Source: Enteractinococcus helveticum (GTDB lineage: Bacteria > Actinomycetota > Actinomycetes > Actinomycetales > Micrococcaceae). Taken from it: DNA of 64,000 nt. Position numbers and translations under genes: made by a program. Positions 45,947-54,746 of the stretch are shown here, piece after piece. The stretch lies in contig NZ_LXEY01000010.1 of the NCBI RefSeq assembly GCF_001657475.1, positions 57,257 through 121,256 of the forward strand. Direction: 5' to 3'. A model generated the notes under the pieces. The model saw only the letters and a program-made list of their open reading frames with translations, was not told the origin of the DNA and did not search any database. Numbering within the stretch: the stretch's first letter is position 1; every line of letters begins with the position of its first letter.

Positions 45947-47056
45947 GTGACTGTGCAGAGACGAGAAAACGACTCACCAGGTATGTATGCTGTTGCACTT
46001 GGCACAGCTGGTGGCCCTAAGTGGTGGGGGCGAAGCGGCTTTGACGCCGGTACTGCGACAGCCGTCGTCGTCGATGGGGCGGTTTATCTCGTCGATTTTG
46101 GCTATGGGGCTGGTAGGCAGGTGCGTAAAGCCGGGCTGGATTTCTCGAATGTTCGCGCACTATTTGTAACGCACATGCATTCCGACCACACAGTGGATCT
46201 ACCTGGCCTGCTGCTATTTTCCCATCGCGATATCGAACGTATAGAAATCTACGGCCCTGGAGACCGTGGAAAACTTGCTCCCCTGACGGACCAGGCAGAC
46301 ACTGAGCCAGAGGTCATCGATCCGCATGACCCCACCCCCGGCATCAAAGAAACTATTCGCAGGCTTTTTTCAGCCTACGCACACGATCTGAATGACCGGG
46401 CTCGAGATTATGGCTCCCAGCCTCAAACCGCGAAGTTCCCGGCTTTCGACATCGAAATTCCAACAGACATCGGTTTCGATCCTGACACCAACGTTGCGCC
46501 ACCCATGGAACCGTTTAAGGTCTACGAAGATGAGCGCGTGGTGGTATCGGCGATTTTGGTCAATCATCATCCCACCGCTCCTGCATTTGCATTTCGGTTT
46601 GATTCCCAATATGGCTCGGTCGTCATTTCGGGAGATACCGGGTACTGCGACAACACCATTCGGATTGCTCAAGGGTGCGATATTCTGTTCCACGAAGTCA
46701 TCAGTCTCGAGCCAATTCGCGCCAGAACTGAGAAGGAAGTGGGCGACCCTCAACTTGTTCAAGCCATTATGGACCATCACGAGCGAGCACATACCACGCC
46801 TGCCGACGCGGGTCTGATTGCTCAGCGGGCTGGTGTTAACAAATTGGTTCTGCACCATTTTGCTCCGGCTTCCGCCCCTCGCACCGATTGGATGGAAGCT
46901 GGCGTACACTTCGAAGGGGAGCTCATTATTGCTCGTGATTTAGACGAGATCGCTGTCGATGCTGTACGGCCGTCACCTATGAATAATTCGAGAGGATCAT
47001 TGTTGGATGATCAACCTGACAATTCGTCAGCTGGAGTATTTTCAAGCGATCGTTGA
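45947..47056 (+). CDS. Metallo-beta-lactamase-fold hydrolase (AtsA/RNase Z-like)
   Basis: A 369-residue protein with the zinc motif H-M-H-S-D-H (about residues 76-81), a later V-N-H-H-P-T and S-G-D-T-G-Y, and L-V-L-H-H-F near the C-terminus. The N-terminal L-G-T-A-G-G-P pattern is shared with MBL arylsulfatase AtsA and RNase Z relatives. GTG start six bases after GGGAGG. Context with an SsuABC-like importer suggests hydrolysis of an imported ester, perhaps a sulfate ester; substrate unproven. Confidence 0.82.
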   Translation: MTVQRRENDSPGMYAVALGTAGGPKWWGRSGFDAGTATAVVVDGAVYLVDFGYGAGRQVRKAGLDFSNVRALFVTHMHSDHTVDLPGLLLFSHRDIERIEIYGPGDRGKLAPLTDQADTEPEVIDPHDPTPGIKETIRRLFSAYAHDLNDRARDYGSQPQTAKFPAFDIEIPTDIGFDPDTNVAPPMEPFKVYEDERVVVSAILVNHHPTAPAFAFRFDSQYGSVVISGDTGYCDNTIRIAQGCDILFHEVISLEPIRARTEKEVGDPQLVQAIMDHHERAHTTPADAGLIAQRAGVNKLVLHHFAPASAPRTDWMEAGVHFEGELIIARDLDEIAVDAVRPSPMNNSRGSLLDDQPDNSSAGVFSSDR

Positions 47057-47912
47057 GCATGGGAGCGCGACCGAAGCTGCTCGCGCTTGTCACGTATCTC
47101 AAGCAGGACTCTCTTCTGCAATCCGCCAGTTGGAAGACTCATTAGGCGTGCAACTCTTTGTTCGGGAAAAAGCAAAGAATCTTGTTCTCTCAAACGCTGG
47201 TCGGAGCGTGAATGAAACGATCAATAAGGTCTTACGGCAATTGCGTGAACTCGAAAACAACGCCAAGAATATGGGAGACACCATCGGCGGTGAGGTAACT
47301 ATCGGGTGCCTTCACGCTTTGTCCGTTCCATTACTGCCGCCATTAGCGCAGTATCTCAAGGACGAATATCCTGAGATCGAACTGCGGGTTATAGAAGGCA
47401 ACTACGTTGAAATCGACGCCTCGCTAAGACGCGGGGAGGTTGAGGCGATTCTTGGTTACCAGGAGTATCTGTCGGGTGATCTTGTCTTCACTGATATTGG
47501 GACGCAGCCGCTGTACGTGATCATGCCAGAAGGTCACGAACTCCAGGACAAGGAAGAGATCGATCCAATTGACCTATCAGGGCATCCATATATTCTGCTT
47601 GATATGGCACCTATGACGCACCTTGTTGAGCGCATTTACCAATCGGCTGGCGACGACTCGCCTCCTGCGTTGACGACGAAGTCAAACGAGACGATGCGTG
47701 CACTCGTCGCCCGAGGACTAGGCTTGGCGATTTCCGGAATCAAGCCCTACGGTGATCAAAGTGTCGAAGGACATCGCATGGTGCACCGTCGACTGAACTT
47801 TGAGACCGGCTTCCGTCAGATAACTCTTGCAAGACTCCAGAGTGGCAAAGCCAGTCGCAATCTCACTCTTATCACGGATTATCTACGCAAACTTATCCGA
47901 ACACACGTCTGA
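47007..47912 (+). CDS. LysR-family transcriptional regulator
   Basis: A 301-residue regulator with helix-turn-helix (IRQLEYFQAIVEHGSATEAA, then Q-A-G-L-S-S-A-I-R-Q-L-E) and a LysR effector domain. It overlaps the end of the hydrolase gene by 50 bases, so it is co-expressed with it. Probable controller of the divergent transporter operon and of the hydrolase. Confidence 0.9.
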   Translation: MINLTIRQLEYFQAIVEHGSATEAARACHVSQAGLSSAIRQLEDSLGVQLFVREKAKNLVLSNAGRSVNETINKVLRQLRELENNAKNMGDTIGGEVTIGCLHALSVPLLPPLAQYLKDEYPEIELRVIEGNYVEIDASLRRGEVEAILGYQEYLSGDLVFTDIGTQPLYVIMPEGHELQDKEEIDPIDLSGHPYILLDMAPMTHLVERIYQSAGDDSPPALTTKSNETMRALVARGLGLAISGIKPYGDQSVEGHRMVHRRLNFETGFRQITLARLQSGKASRNLTLITDYLRKLIRTHV

Positions 47913-48440
47913 TATCAGACTGACCTCGCCATAGCAACGAACACTCCAAAGAGGCCTCGCCGCGAACAGTTACATTATTCTTAGCCTCCATCCGGCGGCG
48001 CATTTTGGCCGATTAGGTAATTGTCAGCCCAGCGTCTAAGATTACTTTTAGCATTCAAGTCGCTTGTATCTTCACTAGATGGTTTTTACCCTGTACGATG
48101 ATAAGCGGTCGTGTTCCTTGGATCACGCATGAATAGCCCCGGATCCCCGGGACGTACGACTTTTGAACGAATTGGGTTTTATCTTCACCACTGCATTACC
48201 TCTAACACCGCCCTTCTGGCCGTGTTGCACTCATCGCGAATCATAATCTTGCGTGAATTCACCGCTGATTGATATCCGATCTCTCGTATTCTCCTCCGCT
48301 CCATCAACTACCGCACGTTACCGCACCCGCGGCAATGCGCCGGGGTACTATTTGACCCCCAAAAATTCCGCTTTGACAACGTCATCGCGGGTACAAGGAT
48401 CACACCGGTGGTCCAGAACTAAGAAATAAGGAATAACGTT
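47913..48440. other. Intergenic stretch with cspA leader
   Basis: No gene is seen. The last part should hold the cspA promoter and 5' leader; TTGACA occurs at 48373-48378 but no good -10 at standard spacing follows. Cold-shock genes often have long leaders. Confidence 0.45.
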
Positions 48441-48644
48441 ATGGCCACAGGCACAGTAAAATGGTTCAACTCTGACAAGGGCTACGGCTTCATCGCTCCA
48501 GATGACGGCTCCGCCGATGTCTTCGCACACTTCTCTGCTATCCAGGGTTCCGGTCACCGCAACCTGGAAGAAGATCAGAAGGTCGAATTCGACATTGAGC
48601 AGGGTCAAAAAGGTCCACAGGCGTCGAACATTCGCGGCCTCTAA
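48441..48644 (+). CDS. cspA: Cold-shock protein
   Basis: A 67-residue protein with both RNA-binding motifs: K-G-Y-G-F-I (RNP1) and V-F-A-H-F-S (RNP2). It binds single-stranded RNA/DNA as an RNA chaperone in the cytosol. AAGGA-like site upstream and a strong terminator downstream; single-gene unit. Confidence 0.96.
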   Translation: MATGTVKWFNSDKGYGFIAPDDGSADVFAHFSAIQGSGHRNLEEDQKVEFDIEQGQKGPQASNIRGL

Positions 48645-48657
48645 AACTTTTTGCACT

Positions 48658-48713
48658 AACGGCGGGGATACCGCACGATATCAACAGATATTGTGTCGGA
48701 CCCCGCCGTTTTT
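48658..48713 (+). terminator. Terminator after cspA
   Basis: AACGGCGGGG and CCCCGCCGTT form a perfect 10-bp stem with a 33-base loop, followed by TTT within a TTTTT run. Confidence 0.75.
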
Positions 48714-48805
48714 GTATGCCTACAACGTTTACGGGGCCGGTTCCCTAGCAGTGCTGGCCTCGCGGAAACGCCTTGTAGGCATCTGTAATCATTGTCGTTA
48801 AACAC

Positions 48806-48845
48806 ATCCGGGGCGGACCCTCAGAGAAGAGGATCCGCCCCGGAT
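48806..48845 (-). terminator. Terminator of rpsF-ssb-rpsR-rplI operon
   Basis: ATCCGGGGCGGACCC and GGATCCGCCCCGGAT form a long stem (one mismatch) 15 bases after the rplI stop; on the minus strand GTGTTTAA follows. Confidence 0.7.
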
Positions 48846-48859
48846 GAGCGTGAAGAAGC

Positions 48860-49324
48860 TTATTTCTTCGGTGCTGGAATGACAGACACGCGTGCTTCAG
48901 CCAGAACGTCTTCGTGCAGACGGATCTGGATTGGGTAGGTACCCAGTGCGCGGATGTCACCGGCGCCGATGATGGAACGACGATCAACGTCGCCCTTACC
49001 GGCTTCTTTGATTGCTTCAGCGATGGAAGCGGTGGTCACGGAACCGAAGAGGCGTCCGTTGTCACCGGCCTGCATCTGAATGGAAATTGGTGCTTCTGCC
49101 AGCTGTGCAGCCTGGGCCTGTGCGGCTTCCAGGGTGCGTGCCGTGCGAGCAGCGGAGGCTGCGCGCAGGGTTTCAACTTCTTGCTGCGCACCACGGGTCC
49201 AACGAACGGCTTCGCCGCGTGGGATCAAGTAGTTGCGAGCGTAACCGTTACGTACTTCGACGACGTCGCCGGCCGAACCGAGGTTCGGGATCTCCTGGGT
49301 CAAAATGACTTTTTGATTTGCCAT
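48860..49324 (-). CDS. rplI: 50S ribosomal protein L9
   Basis: A 154-residue protein with the L9 N-terminal signature: V-I-L-T-Q-E-I-P-N-L-G-S-A-G-D-V-V-E-V, then N-G-Y-A-R-N-Y-L-I-P, a long connecting helix and a C-terminal domain with L-F-G-S-V-T. Last gene of the operon, 23 bases after rpsR. Confidence 0.97.
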   Translation of the reverse strand: MANQKVILTQEIPNLGSAGDVVEVRNGYARNYLIPRGEAVRWTRGAQQEVETLRAASAARTARTLEAAQAQAAQLAEAPISIQMQAGDNGRLFGSVTTASIAEAIKEAGKGDVDRRSIIGAGDIRALGTYPIQIRLHEDVLAEARVSVIPAPKK

Positions 49325-49347
49325 GATCTCTCTCCCTTGATCAGCGT

Positions 49348-49584
49348 TTAGCGGCCGGAACCGGAGTACGGCAGCAGCGCCATTTCGCGGGCATTTTTGA
49401 TAGCCTGCGCGATTTTACGCTGCTGTTGGACGGTGACACCGGTAACGCGGCGGGCACGAATCTTGCCGCGGTCGGAGATGAATTTGCGTAGCAAAGCAAC
49501 GTCTTTGTAATCGACGTATTCGATTTCCGCTGTTTTGAGCGGATTCGGTTTTGGTTTCGGCTTACGAACTTCTGCCTTAGCCAT
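49348..49584 (-). CDS. rpsR: 30S ribosomal protein S18
   Basis: A 78-residue protein with the S18 core [12 protein letters not shown] and [20 protein letters not shown]. No Cys-rich zinc motif is present, so it is the zinc-free form. Third gene of the operon. Confidence 0.97.
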   Translation of the reverse strand: MAKAEVRKPKPKPNPLKTAEIEYVDYKDVALLRKFISDRGKIRARRVTGVTVQQQRKIAQAIKNAREMALLPYSGSGR

Positions 49585-49658
49585 CTTGGTGCTCCTTTAT
49601 AGCTGTAACCTGGAGCCCGCTAAAATAAGCGGGATGGTCGTTAATGAATATTTTTGTT

Positions 49659-50225
49659 TTAGAACGGTGGTGGGGAATCGTTGCCCTGATCCCAAGATCC
49701 GGCTGATCCACCGCCACCCCACGGATCGTTGCTCGGTGCAGACTGACCGCCGCCTGGTGCACCCCAGCCGCCTCCGGCTGGTGCGCCGCCACCCCAGTTT
49801 CCACCGGAGCCGCCTTGCTGCTGGCCGCCACCGCCGCCAAATCCGCCGCCACCACCAGAACGTGGTGCACGGTTGACCTGTGCAGTAGCCCAGCGCAACG
49901 ATGGGCCAATCTCGTCTACTTCGAGTTCCCAGTTGGTCCGCTGTTGACCATCTTTGGTCTCGAATGAGCGAGCCTTCAACCGACCGTGCGCAATAACGCG
50001 CATACCCTTGGTCAGCGTTTCTGCTACGTTTTCGGCCGCTTCACGCCATACGGAAGCACGCACCCACAGGGTTTCATCGTCCACCCACTGGTTGGATTCG
50101 CGATTAAACGATCGTGGAGTTTGAGCAATCGTAAAGTTAGCAACCGCGTGACCCGATGCGGTAAACCGCAGTTCAGGATCACCAGCGAGGTTGCCTACCA
50201 CAGTGATATATGGTTCTCCGGCCAT
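49659..50225 (-). CDS. ssb: Single-stranded DNA-binding protein
   Basis: A 188-residue SSB: OB-fold (residues 1-115, with [14 protein letters not shown]), a Gly-rich linker with Q-Q-Q-G-G-S-G-G, and the acidic tip D-S-P-P-P-F that recruits partner proteins. Essential in replication and repair. Second gene of the operon, 41 bases after rpsF. Confidence 0.97.
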   Translation of the reverse strand: MAGEPYITVVGNLAGDPELRFTASGHAVANFTIAQTPRSFNRESNQWVDDETLWVRASVWREAAENVAETLTKGMRVIAHGRLKARSFETKDGQQRTNWELEVDEIGPSLRWATAQVNRAPRSGGGGGFGGGGGQQQGGSGGNWGGGAPAGGGWGAPGGGQSAPSNDPWGGGGSAGSWDQGNDSPPPF

Positions 50226-50266
50226 GAAGCGCTCCTAATGCAAGTAGCAGGTCGTGGTACTAAAAC

Positions 50267-50569
50267 TTAGAGGGTAATTTTCTGATCTTCCGGACGGATG
50301 ATCTTGGTGCGCATAACGGACTCGTTTAGACCCAGCTGGCGATCCAGTTCCTGAGCCTGCTCAGGAGTAGTGTTGAAATTGACGACGGCGTAGATTGCCT
50401 CGTTTTTCTTCTGGATTTCGTAAGCTAGGCGACGACGACCCCAAACATCGAGTTCGTCAACGGTTCCGCCATCCTTGATCACGGTGTCAAGGTATTTACG
50501 CAAAGTTGGTTCAACAGTACGCTCGTCTAGTTCTGGATCGAGCATCACCATTAGTTCATATGCACGCAT
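50267..50569 (-). CDS. rpsF: 30S ribosomal protein S6
   Basis: A 100-residue protein with the S6 pattern [15 protein letters not shown] and [13 protein letters not shown]. First gene of the leftward operon; GGAGGTGG lies just upstream of the ATG. Confidence 0.97.
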   Translation of the reverse strand: MRAYELMVMLDPELDERTVEPTLRKYLDTVIKDGGTVDELDVWGRRRLAYEIQKKNEAIYAVVNFNTTPEQAQELDRQLGLNESVMRTKIIRPEDQKITL

Positions 50570-50671
50570 GCGAACCCACCTCCTCTGGACTGGTGGTCAC
50601 GGGATTTCCGTAACAGGAGGTTCTTAGTGCAAGCGTCTCAACCCATCTGGAGTCAAGACAGCAACCTCGCC

Positions 50672-50694
50672 ATTATAGCGGAGCCCCGGTCAAA
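50672..50694 (-). promoter_or_regulatory. Probable rpsF promoter
   Basis: On the minus strand TATAAT (50672-50677) is a perfect -10 box; TTGACC (50689-50694) precedes it by only 11 bases, too short for a standard pair, so the -35 is uncertain. It lies about 100 bases before the rpsF start. Confidence 0.45.
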
Positions 50695-50861
50695 AACTAA
50701 ACTCGCGTGGGCCGCTGCACACTATCTCCAACGACGACGCCGGGTTCCCACTACGTGAACTTTCAACTTTCGAGCCTCAGGACCTTGACGCCACCTTGGA
50801 GCAGTCTGTGGAATAGGACTGTTTTGAGTTGTGTTGACTAGGTATTTCGAGGTGCATCTGG

Positions 50862-53519
50862 GTGGGATCTATAGCCTTTGACCATGCCACTGCTCAGGCT
50901 CTCATCAGCGCGTTAGAATCTGCCGATGAGCGGGTTCATCATCAAAGCATGCCGTGGTCTGACGCCGTCGACACCGCAAAGGATGAATTCGATGGCGCGT
51001 ACTCAAGGTTATTCAGTAGCAATGCATCGAGTGAACAACGCGACCGCTCCGAGGTCTGTTTCCACCTGCTAAATGTACTCCGACAAGTCCAGTACGCTCA
51101 GGAAGACGCCAGAGCAGAAGAAGAACGTTTAGCCGCTGTGACTGATTGGGAGCAGCGCTACGCCGTGTGGCAAGCGGATGCAGATTCTGACCCCGCATGG
51201 TGGAGGTCGTTCACGGACCCACAATACGGCGGGCTCATGTGGTCGAAACCATCGCAGACGCCCACCCGGCGTCCCACGATCCAGTCGGAGGTGGCGGTTC
51301 GGGACCGGGACCGCGTGAGCTCGGGTAGCGCTGACGCCGTCAGCTCGGCATCACCGTCAAACCTCCGTAGCTTCGTGGCAATTGCCGAACGCTGCCATGG
51401 CATCGTCGAAGAAGAGCTAGAAACCCTGCGGACGGCGTGGCCCAGTTTTCTCAGTAACTGTTCGTGGGTCATCATCGAGACGTTCACACTATTCGATGCG
51501 CTTGCCCAGTACCTCGAACATGCCAGACTGGAGGCTCGTTGGATCAGCCAAATCGCCGATGCGTTCGAAGTGGCTGGCACCGGTGAACTCTCCAATGACA
51601 TGCTCGACGCACTTGCTCCGGCACTTCATACCACAGCGATGAGTAACACCCAGCTGCTACAAACGCTGGCGACCGCTGACCGTACGCAACTGGCAAAGCT
51701 CATGAACAGCTCACCGGCTTTGACCCATCAGCTGCAGCTGATGGACCCTGGGACCATTAATGCATGGTGGCACCGGCTAGCCGAAACGCCTGCATCCAAT
51801 CAACAAACAGTACTGTGGGAAACACTGCCAGAAGTCTTCGGCAATCTCGAAGGGATTCCCTACCACATCCGTCACAGTGCGAACGAACGAGTACTCAAAC
51901 GAAACATCCGGGATCTGAACGCACAGCTGAGCGCTCTCGCCTCCGATCGGCGAGAAGCTCTACAGAATGCTGGTCACTCTCCGACTCGTCCGCAGTCTGT
52001 GCTTCTGCCAGTCTTCGCCAAAGAACGAGAACTCAACGCACAATTAGAAATACTCGAGCAAATCTATCGCTCGGCTCAGGCTGAGGGTGGTCAGGCGCCA
52101 CGACAATTGATCTCGTTGACGAATGATCACCCTCCACTCGCTGCAGTCTCCATCGGTGATCTAGACACCTCTACGAATGTCACGTACTCGGTTGCAGGTA
52201 TAAACAGCAGTACAAAAACTATGGAAAGCTGGACGGACTCCACCCAGAACATTCACGATGAAGTTCATGCCGGAGGCGACGCGGCCACTGTGGCTTGGAT
52301 AGGCTATGAAGCCCCGGTGTCTCCACCAGGCTCGTTGGGTGTTTTACACAATGACAAGGGCCAAGCCGGGGGAGATAACCTGACCAAGGCGCTTCGGGGG
52401 CTGGACGCCGTCCGAGGCCCGGATGATCCCCAAGTAAACGTTATGGCACATTCATATGGGACGACGACGGCAGCTTTCGCCATGTCGCAACCCGACATTG
52501 CCGTTGACAACCTGATACTGGTGGGCTCTGCGGGACTGCCAGATCACATTCGCAATGCCGACGAGCTGAACGCCGACACGGTCTACGCCGGGCACGCCAG
52601 AGATGTCTACCCGTACATCGATAGCGACGGGGGTGATCAGTGGGCATGGATGGGACGCGATTTCAGTTCTGGTCACGGTGTCAACCCCATAGATGATGAT
52701 TTTGATGCGATTACCTTCGGGACTGACTCTGAGGCAGAAGGGGTAGGAGATCCGGTGACTACCCACAGTGCGCGCGACGACGACGTCACCGGCTATTATG
52801 AGCGGCATTCCGAATCCCTCCGCAATATCGGCTACATTCTGCGAGGCGAACCGGAAAAAAGAGCGAACACGTTGAGAAGGGACTTACGCTGTTTCAACGG
52901 TCATTGCTTGGTCCAGGAGCACTATATGTCCCGTAAAAACTCGTCACCGCGAAGTCAGCCACGCTATCGTCCTCTGGTGATCTCCGTGAGTTGTCTCATC
53001 TCCGCGATATTTCTCTCTACAGGGTGCACAGCAACTTCGACCCAGGAGCCCGTCATGGATGTTATTGAACAGCGCGATGCCGTGGTGAACTTCGTCATCA
53101 ACACCACTGAACAACTCGACGTCGAGGGATGGGAGGCCCGTCACGGTGTGGCCAGTGCGCAAGGTTGCAACGGCCAGGACGGGGAGGAAGGTGCGGCATA
53201 TCATTTCGACCTGTCAGCAGACCGGGGGACCGCACACGAGGTAGACGCACAGCAGGTAGTGGAGTACTGGGAGTCGTTGGGCATGGAGGCCCGCGTGGTG
53301 GATCACGGCGGGTATCCCACCGTTTATGCAACCGGCGGTCCTGTCGAACGGGCCAGCTTTACCACCGATGCGGCCGGCGAAACCTACCGGGTGGGGGCGG
53401 TTGCACACTGTGCCCCGGGCAATGCTGGAGAACTCAAAATGGAGTATATCGAGCGCCGCAACAACGGCGAGCGGTTCCCAGGCGATGAGTACGTACCAGA
53501 CGAAAGTCTTGCTCAGTAA
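50862..53519 (+). CDS. Large alpha/beta hydrolase (DUF1023-like) running in frame into a lipoprotein
   Basis: An 885-codon frame from GTG. Residues 1-390 are helical and begin like WXG100/LXG-type proteins (GSIAFDHATAQALISALESA). Residues about 400-665 form a DUF1023-type alpha/beta hydrolase with the nucleophile Ser531 in M-A-H-S-Y-G-T, acid candidates in D-V-Y-P-Y-I-D, and His in Y-Y-E-R-H-S-E-S-L-R-N-I-G. After R-G-E-P-E-K-R-A the usual end of such proteins is passed without a stop, and from residue 689 the frame is a lipoprotein with its own ribosome site. Either a real fusion or a lost stop codon. Possible secreted effector; see findings. Confidence 0.75.
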   Translation: MGSIAFDHATAQALISALESADERVHHQSMPWSDAVDTAKDEFDGAYSRLFSSNASSEQRDRSEVCFHLLNVLRQVQYAQEDARAEEERLAAVTDWEQRYAVWQADADSDPAWWRSFTDPQYGGLMWSKPSQTPTRRPTIQSEVAVRDRDRVSSGSADAVSSASPSNLRSFVAIAERCHGIVEEELETLRTAWPSFLSNCSWVIIETFTLFDALAQYLEHARLEARWISQIADAFEVAGTGELSNDMLDALAPALHTTAMSNTQLLQTLATADRTQLAKLMNSSPALTHQLQLMDPGTINAWWHRLAETPASNQQTVLWETLPEVFGNLEGIPYHIRHSANERVLKRNIRDLNAQLSALASDRREALQNAGHSPTRPQSVLLPVFAKERELNAQLEILEQIYRSAQAEGGQAPRQLISLTNDHPPLAAVSIGDLDTSTNVTYSVAGINSSTKTMESWTDSTQNIHDEVHAGGDAATVAWIGYEAPVSPPGSLGVLHNDKGQAGGDNLTKALRGLDAVRGPDDPQVNVMAHSYGTTTAAFAMSQPDIAVDNLILVGSAGLPDHIRNADELNADTVYAGHARDVYPYIDSDGGDQWAWMGRDFSSGHGVNPIDDDFDAITFGTDSEAEGVGDPVTTHSARDDDVTGYYERHSESLRNIGYILRGEPEKRANTLRRDLRCFNGHCLVQEHYMSRKNSSPRSQPRYRPLVISVSCLISAIFLSTGCTATSTQEPVMDVIEQRDAVVNFVINTTEQLDVEGWEARHGVASAQGCNGQDGEEGAAYHFDLSADRGTAHEVDAQQVVEYWESLGMEARVVDHGGYPTVYATGGPVERASFTTDAAGETYRVGAVAHCAPGNAGELKMEYIERRNNGERFPGDEYVPDESLAQ
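52926..53519 (+). CDS. Lipoprotein paralogue 1 (internal start in the hydrolase frame)
   Basis: ATG at 52926 follows AGGAG by six bases. The 197-residue product has a signal peptide and lipobox (S-T-G-C near residue 36) and the domain shared by the three genes after it: V-M-D-V-I-E-Q-R-D-A-V-V-N-F, V-V-E-Y-W-E-S-L-G-M, V-V-D-H-G-G-Y-P and N-G-E-R-F-P-G-D-E-Y-V-P. Independent translation is likely; a membrane segment in the middle of a soluble hydrolase fusion would be odd. Confidence 0.7.
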   Translation: MSRKNSSPRSQPRYRPLVISVSCLISAIFLSTGCTATSTQEPVMDVIEQRDAVVNFVINTTEQLDVEGWEARHGVASAQGCNGQDGEEGAAYHFDLSADRGTAHEVDAQQVVEYWESLGMEARVVDHGGYPTVYATGGPVERASFTTDAAGETYRVGAVAHCAPGNAGELKMEYIERRNNGERFPGDEYVPDESLAQ

Positions 53520-53571
53520 TGAATCGCCAGCTGTCCAGAGCGACCAGCTGCGTCGACGATTGGGGAGAAGA

Positions 53572-54147
53572 GTGTTGCAAACCTACCGTCAAAAAACAGT
53601 GTTGAGTACTACGTTAATCACGACGGCACTTATTGCGACAGGCTGTGCTCTGACGACAGCTCAACAATCTGGCAAGGATGCCGTCGAACACCGCGATGTT
53701 GTTGTCAATCTCGTCATTGAGACCACGGACCAACTCGAGGTCGAAGGCTGGGAAGCCAGCCACGGTGCTGCCACCTCCGAAAGATGCACCATGATGGACG
53801 GCACTGAAGGTGCAGCATATAAATTCAGTCTGTGGGCTGATTCAGGAACAGACCATGAAGCCAGCGCCCAGCACATCGTCGAATACTGGGAATCCCTTGG
53901 AATGGACACCCGTATCGAGGATCACGGTGGTTACCCCGTGGTGTATGGCACCGGCGGCCCCGTCCAACACGCCACCTTCGACACCATGGCTGCCGGTGAA
54001 AGCTATCGCGTGCTCGCCGTCTCGCACTGTGCCCCGGGTGATACAGCGAAACTCAAGACTGAATTTAATGAACGCCGCAAAAATGGCGAGCGGTTCCCCG
54101 GCGATGAGTACGTTCCCGAAGAACACATTAGCGACGAATATAAGTGA
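53572..54147 (+). CDS. Lipoprotein paralogue 2
   Basis: A 191-residue lipoprotein: signal peptide with lipobox I-A-T-G-C near residue 22, then the shared domain (D-V-V-V-N-L-V-I-E-T-T, I-V-E-Y-W-E-S-L-G-M, G-T-G-G-P-V, C-A-P-G-D, G-E-R-F-P-G-D-E-Y-V-P-E). GTG start after GGGGAG; TTG three bases later is equally possible. Function unknown; see findings for an immunity hypothesis. The stop overlaps the next start (GTGA). Confidence 0.8.
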   Translation: MLQTYRQKTVLSTTLITTALIATGCALTTAQQSGKDAVEHRDVVVNLVIETTDQLEVEGWEASHGAATSERCTMMDGTEGAAYKFSLWADSGTDHEASAQHIVEYWESLGMDTRIEDHGGYPVVYGTGGPVQHATFDTMAAGESYRVLAVSHCAPGDTAKLKTEFNERRKNGERFPGDEYVPEEHISDEYK

Positions 54148-54746
54148 CGACCACTCGAAAGAATCCGAGAATCCTACTAGCCACCTCCCTGCGCCGCACT
54201 GCTATGAGCGCTGGTCTGCTGGCGACATTGCTCTTGACGACGAGTTGCACCGCAACGAGCCAGGAATCTGTTGTGGACGTCATCGAACAGCGTGATGCTG
54301 TGGTGAAATTCGTCATTGACACCACCGAGGTCTTGGATATTGACGGGTGGAAGGCCAGTCACGGTGCCGCCCGCGCTCAAGCCTGCACCCTCGACAACGG
54401 GGACGAAGGCGCAGCGTACCAATTCACACTGTGGGCTGAACCGGGGACAGAGCACCAGGAAAACGCACAGCGCATCGTCAAATACTGGGAATCGCTCGGG
54501 ATGGAAACCCGCGTGGTGGATCACGGCGGCTATCCTGCGGTATATCCCACCGGGGGCCCGGTGCAACGCGCCAGTTTTGCAACCAATGCCGCCGAAGACC
54601 ATTATCAGGTCGGAGCAAGTGCCTACTGTGCCCCAGGTGATGCAGCGAAACTCAAGACCGAATTTAATAAACGCCGCAAAAACGGCGAGCGGTTCCCCGG
54701 CAATGAGTACGTGCCTAAAGAAAACGTCAGCGAAGAACATAAATGA
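54144..54746 (+). CDS. Lipoprotein paralogue 3
   Basis: A 200-residue lipoprotein with basic N-terminus, membrane segment, lipobox T-T-S-C near residue 35 and the shared domain with two conserved cysteines (one in Q-A-C-T-L-D, one in Y-C-A-P-G-D). Four-base overlaps on both sides show tight translational coupling. Paired cysteines in all four copies suggest an extracytoplasmic disulfide. Confidence 0.82.
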   Translation: MTTTRKNPRILLATSLRRTAMSAGLLATLLLTTSCTATSQESVVDVIEQRDAVVKFVIDTTEVLDIDGWKASHGAARAQACTLDNGDEGAAYQFTLWAEPGTEHQENAQRIVKYWESLGMETRVVDHGGYPAVYPTGGPVQRASFATNAAEDHYQVGASAYCAPGDAAKLKTEFNKRRKNGERFPGNEYVPKENVSEEHK

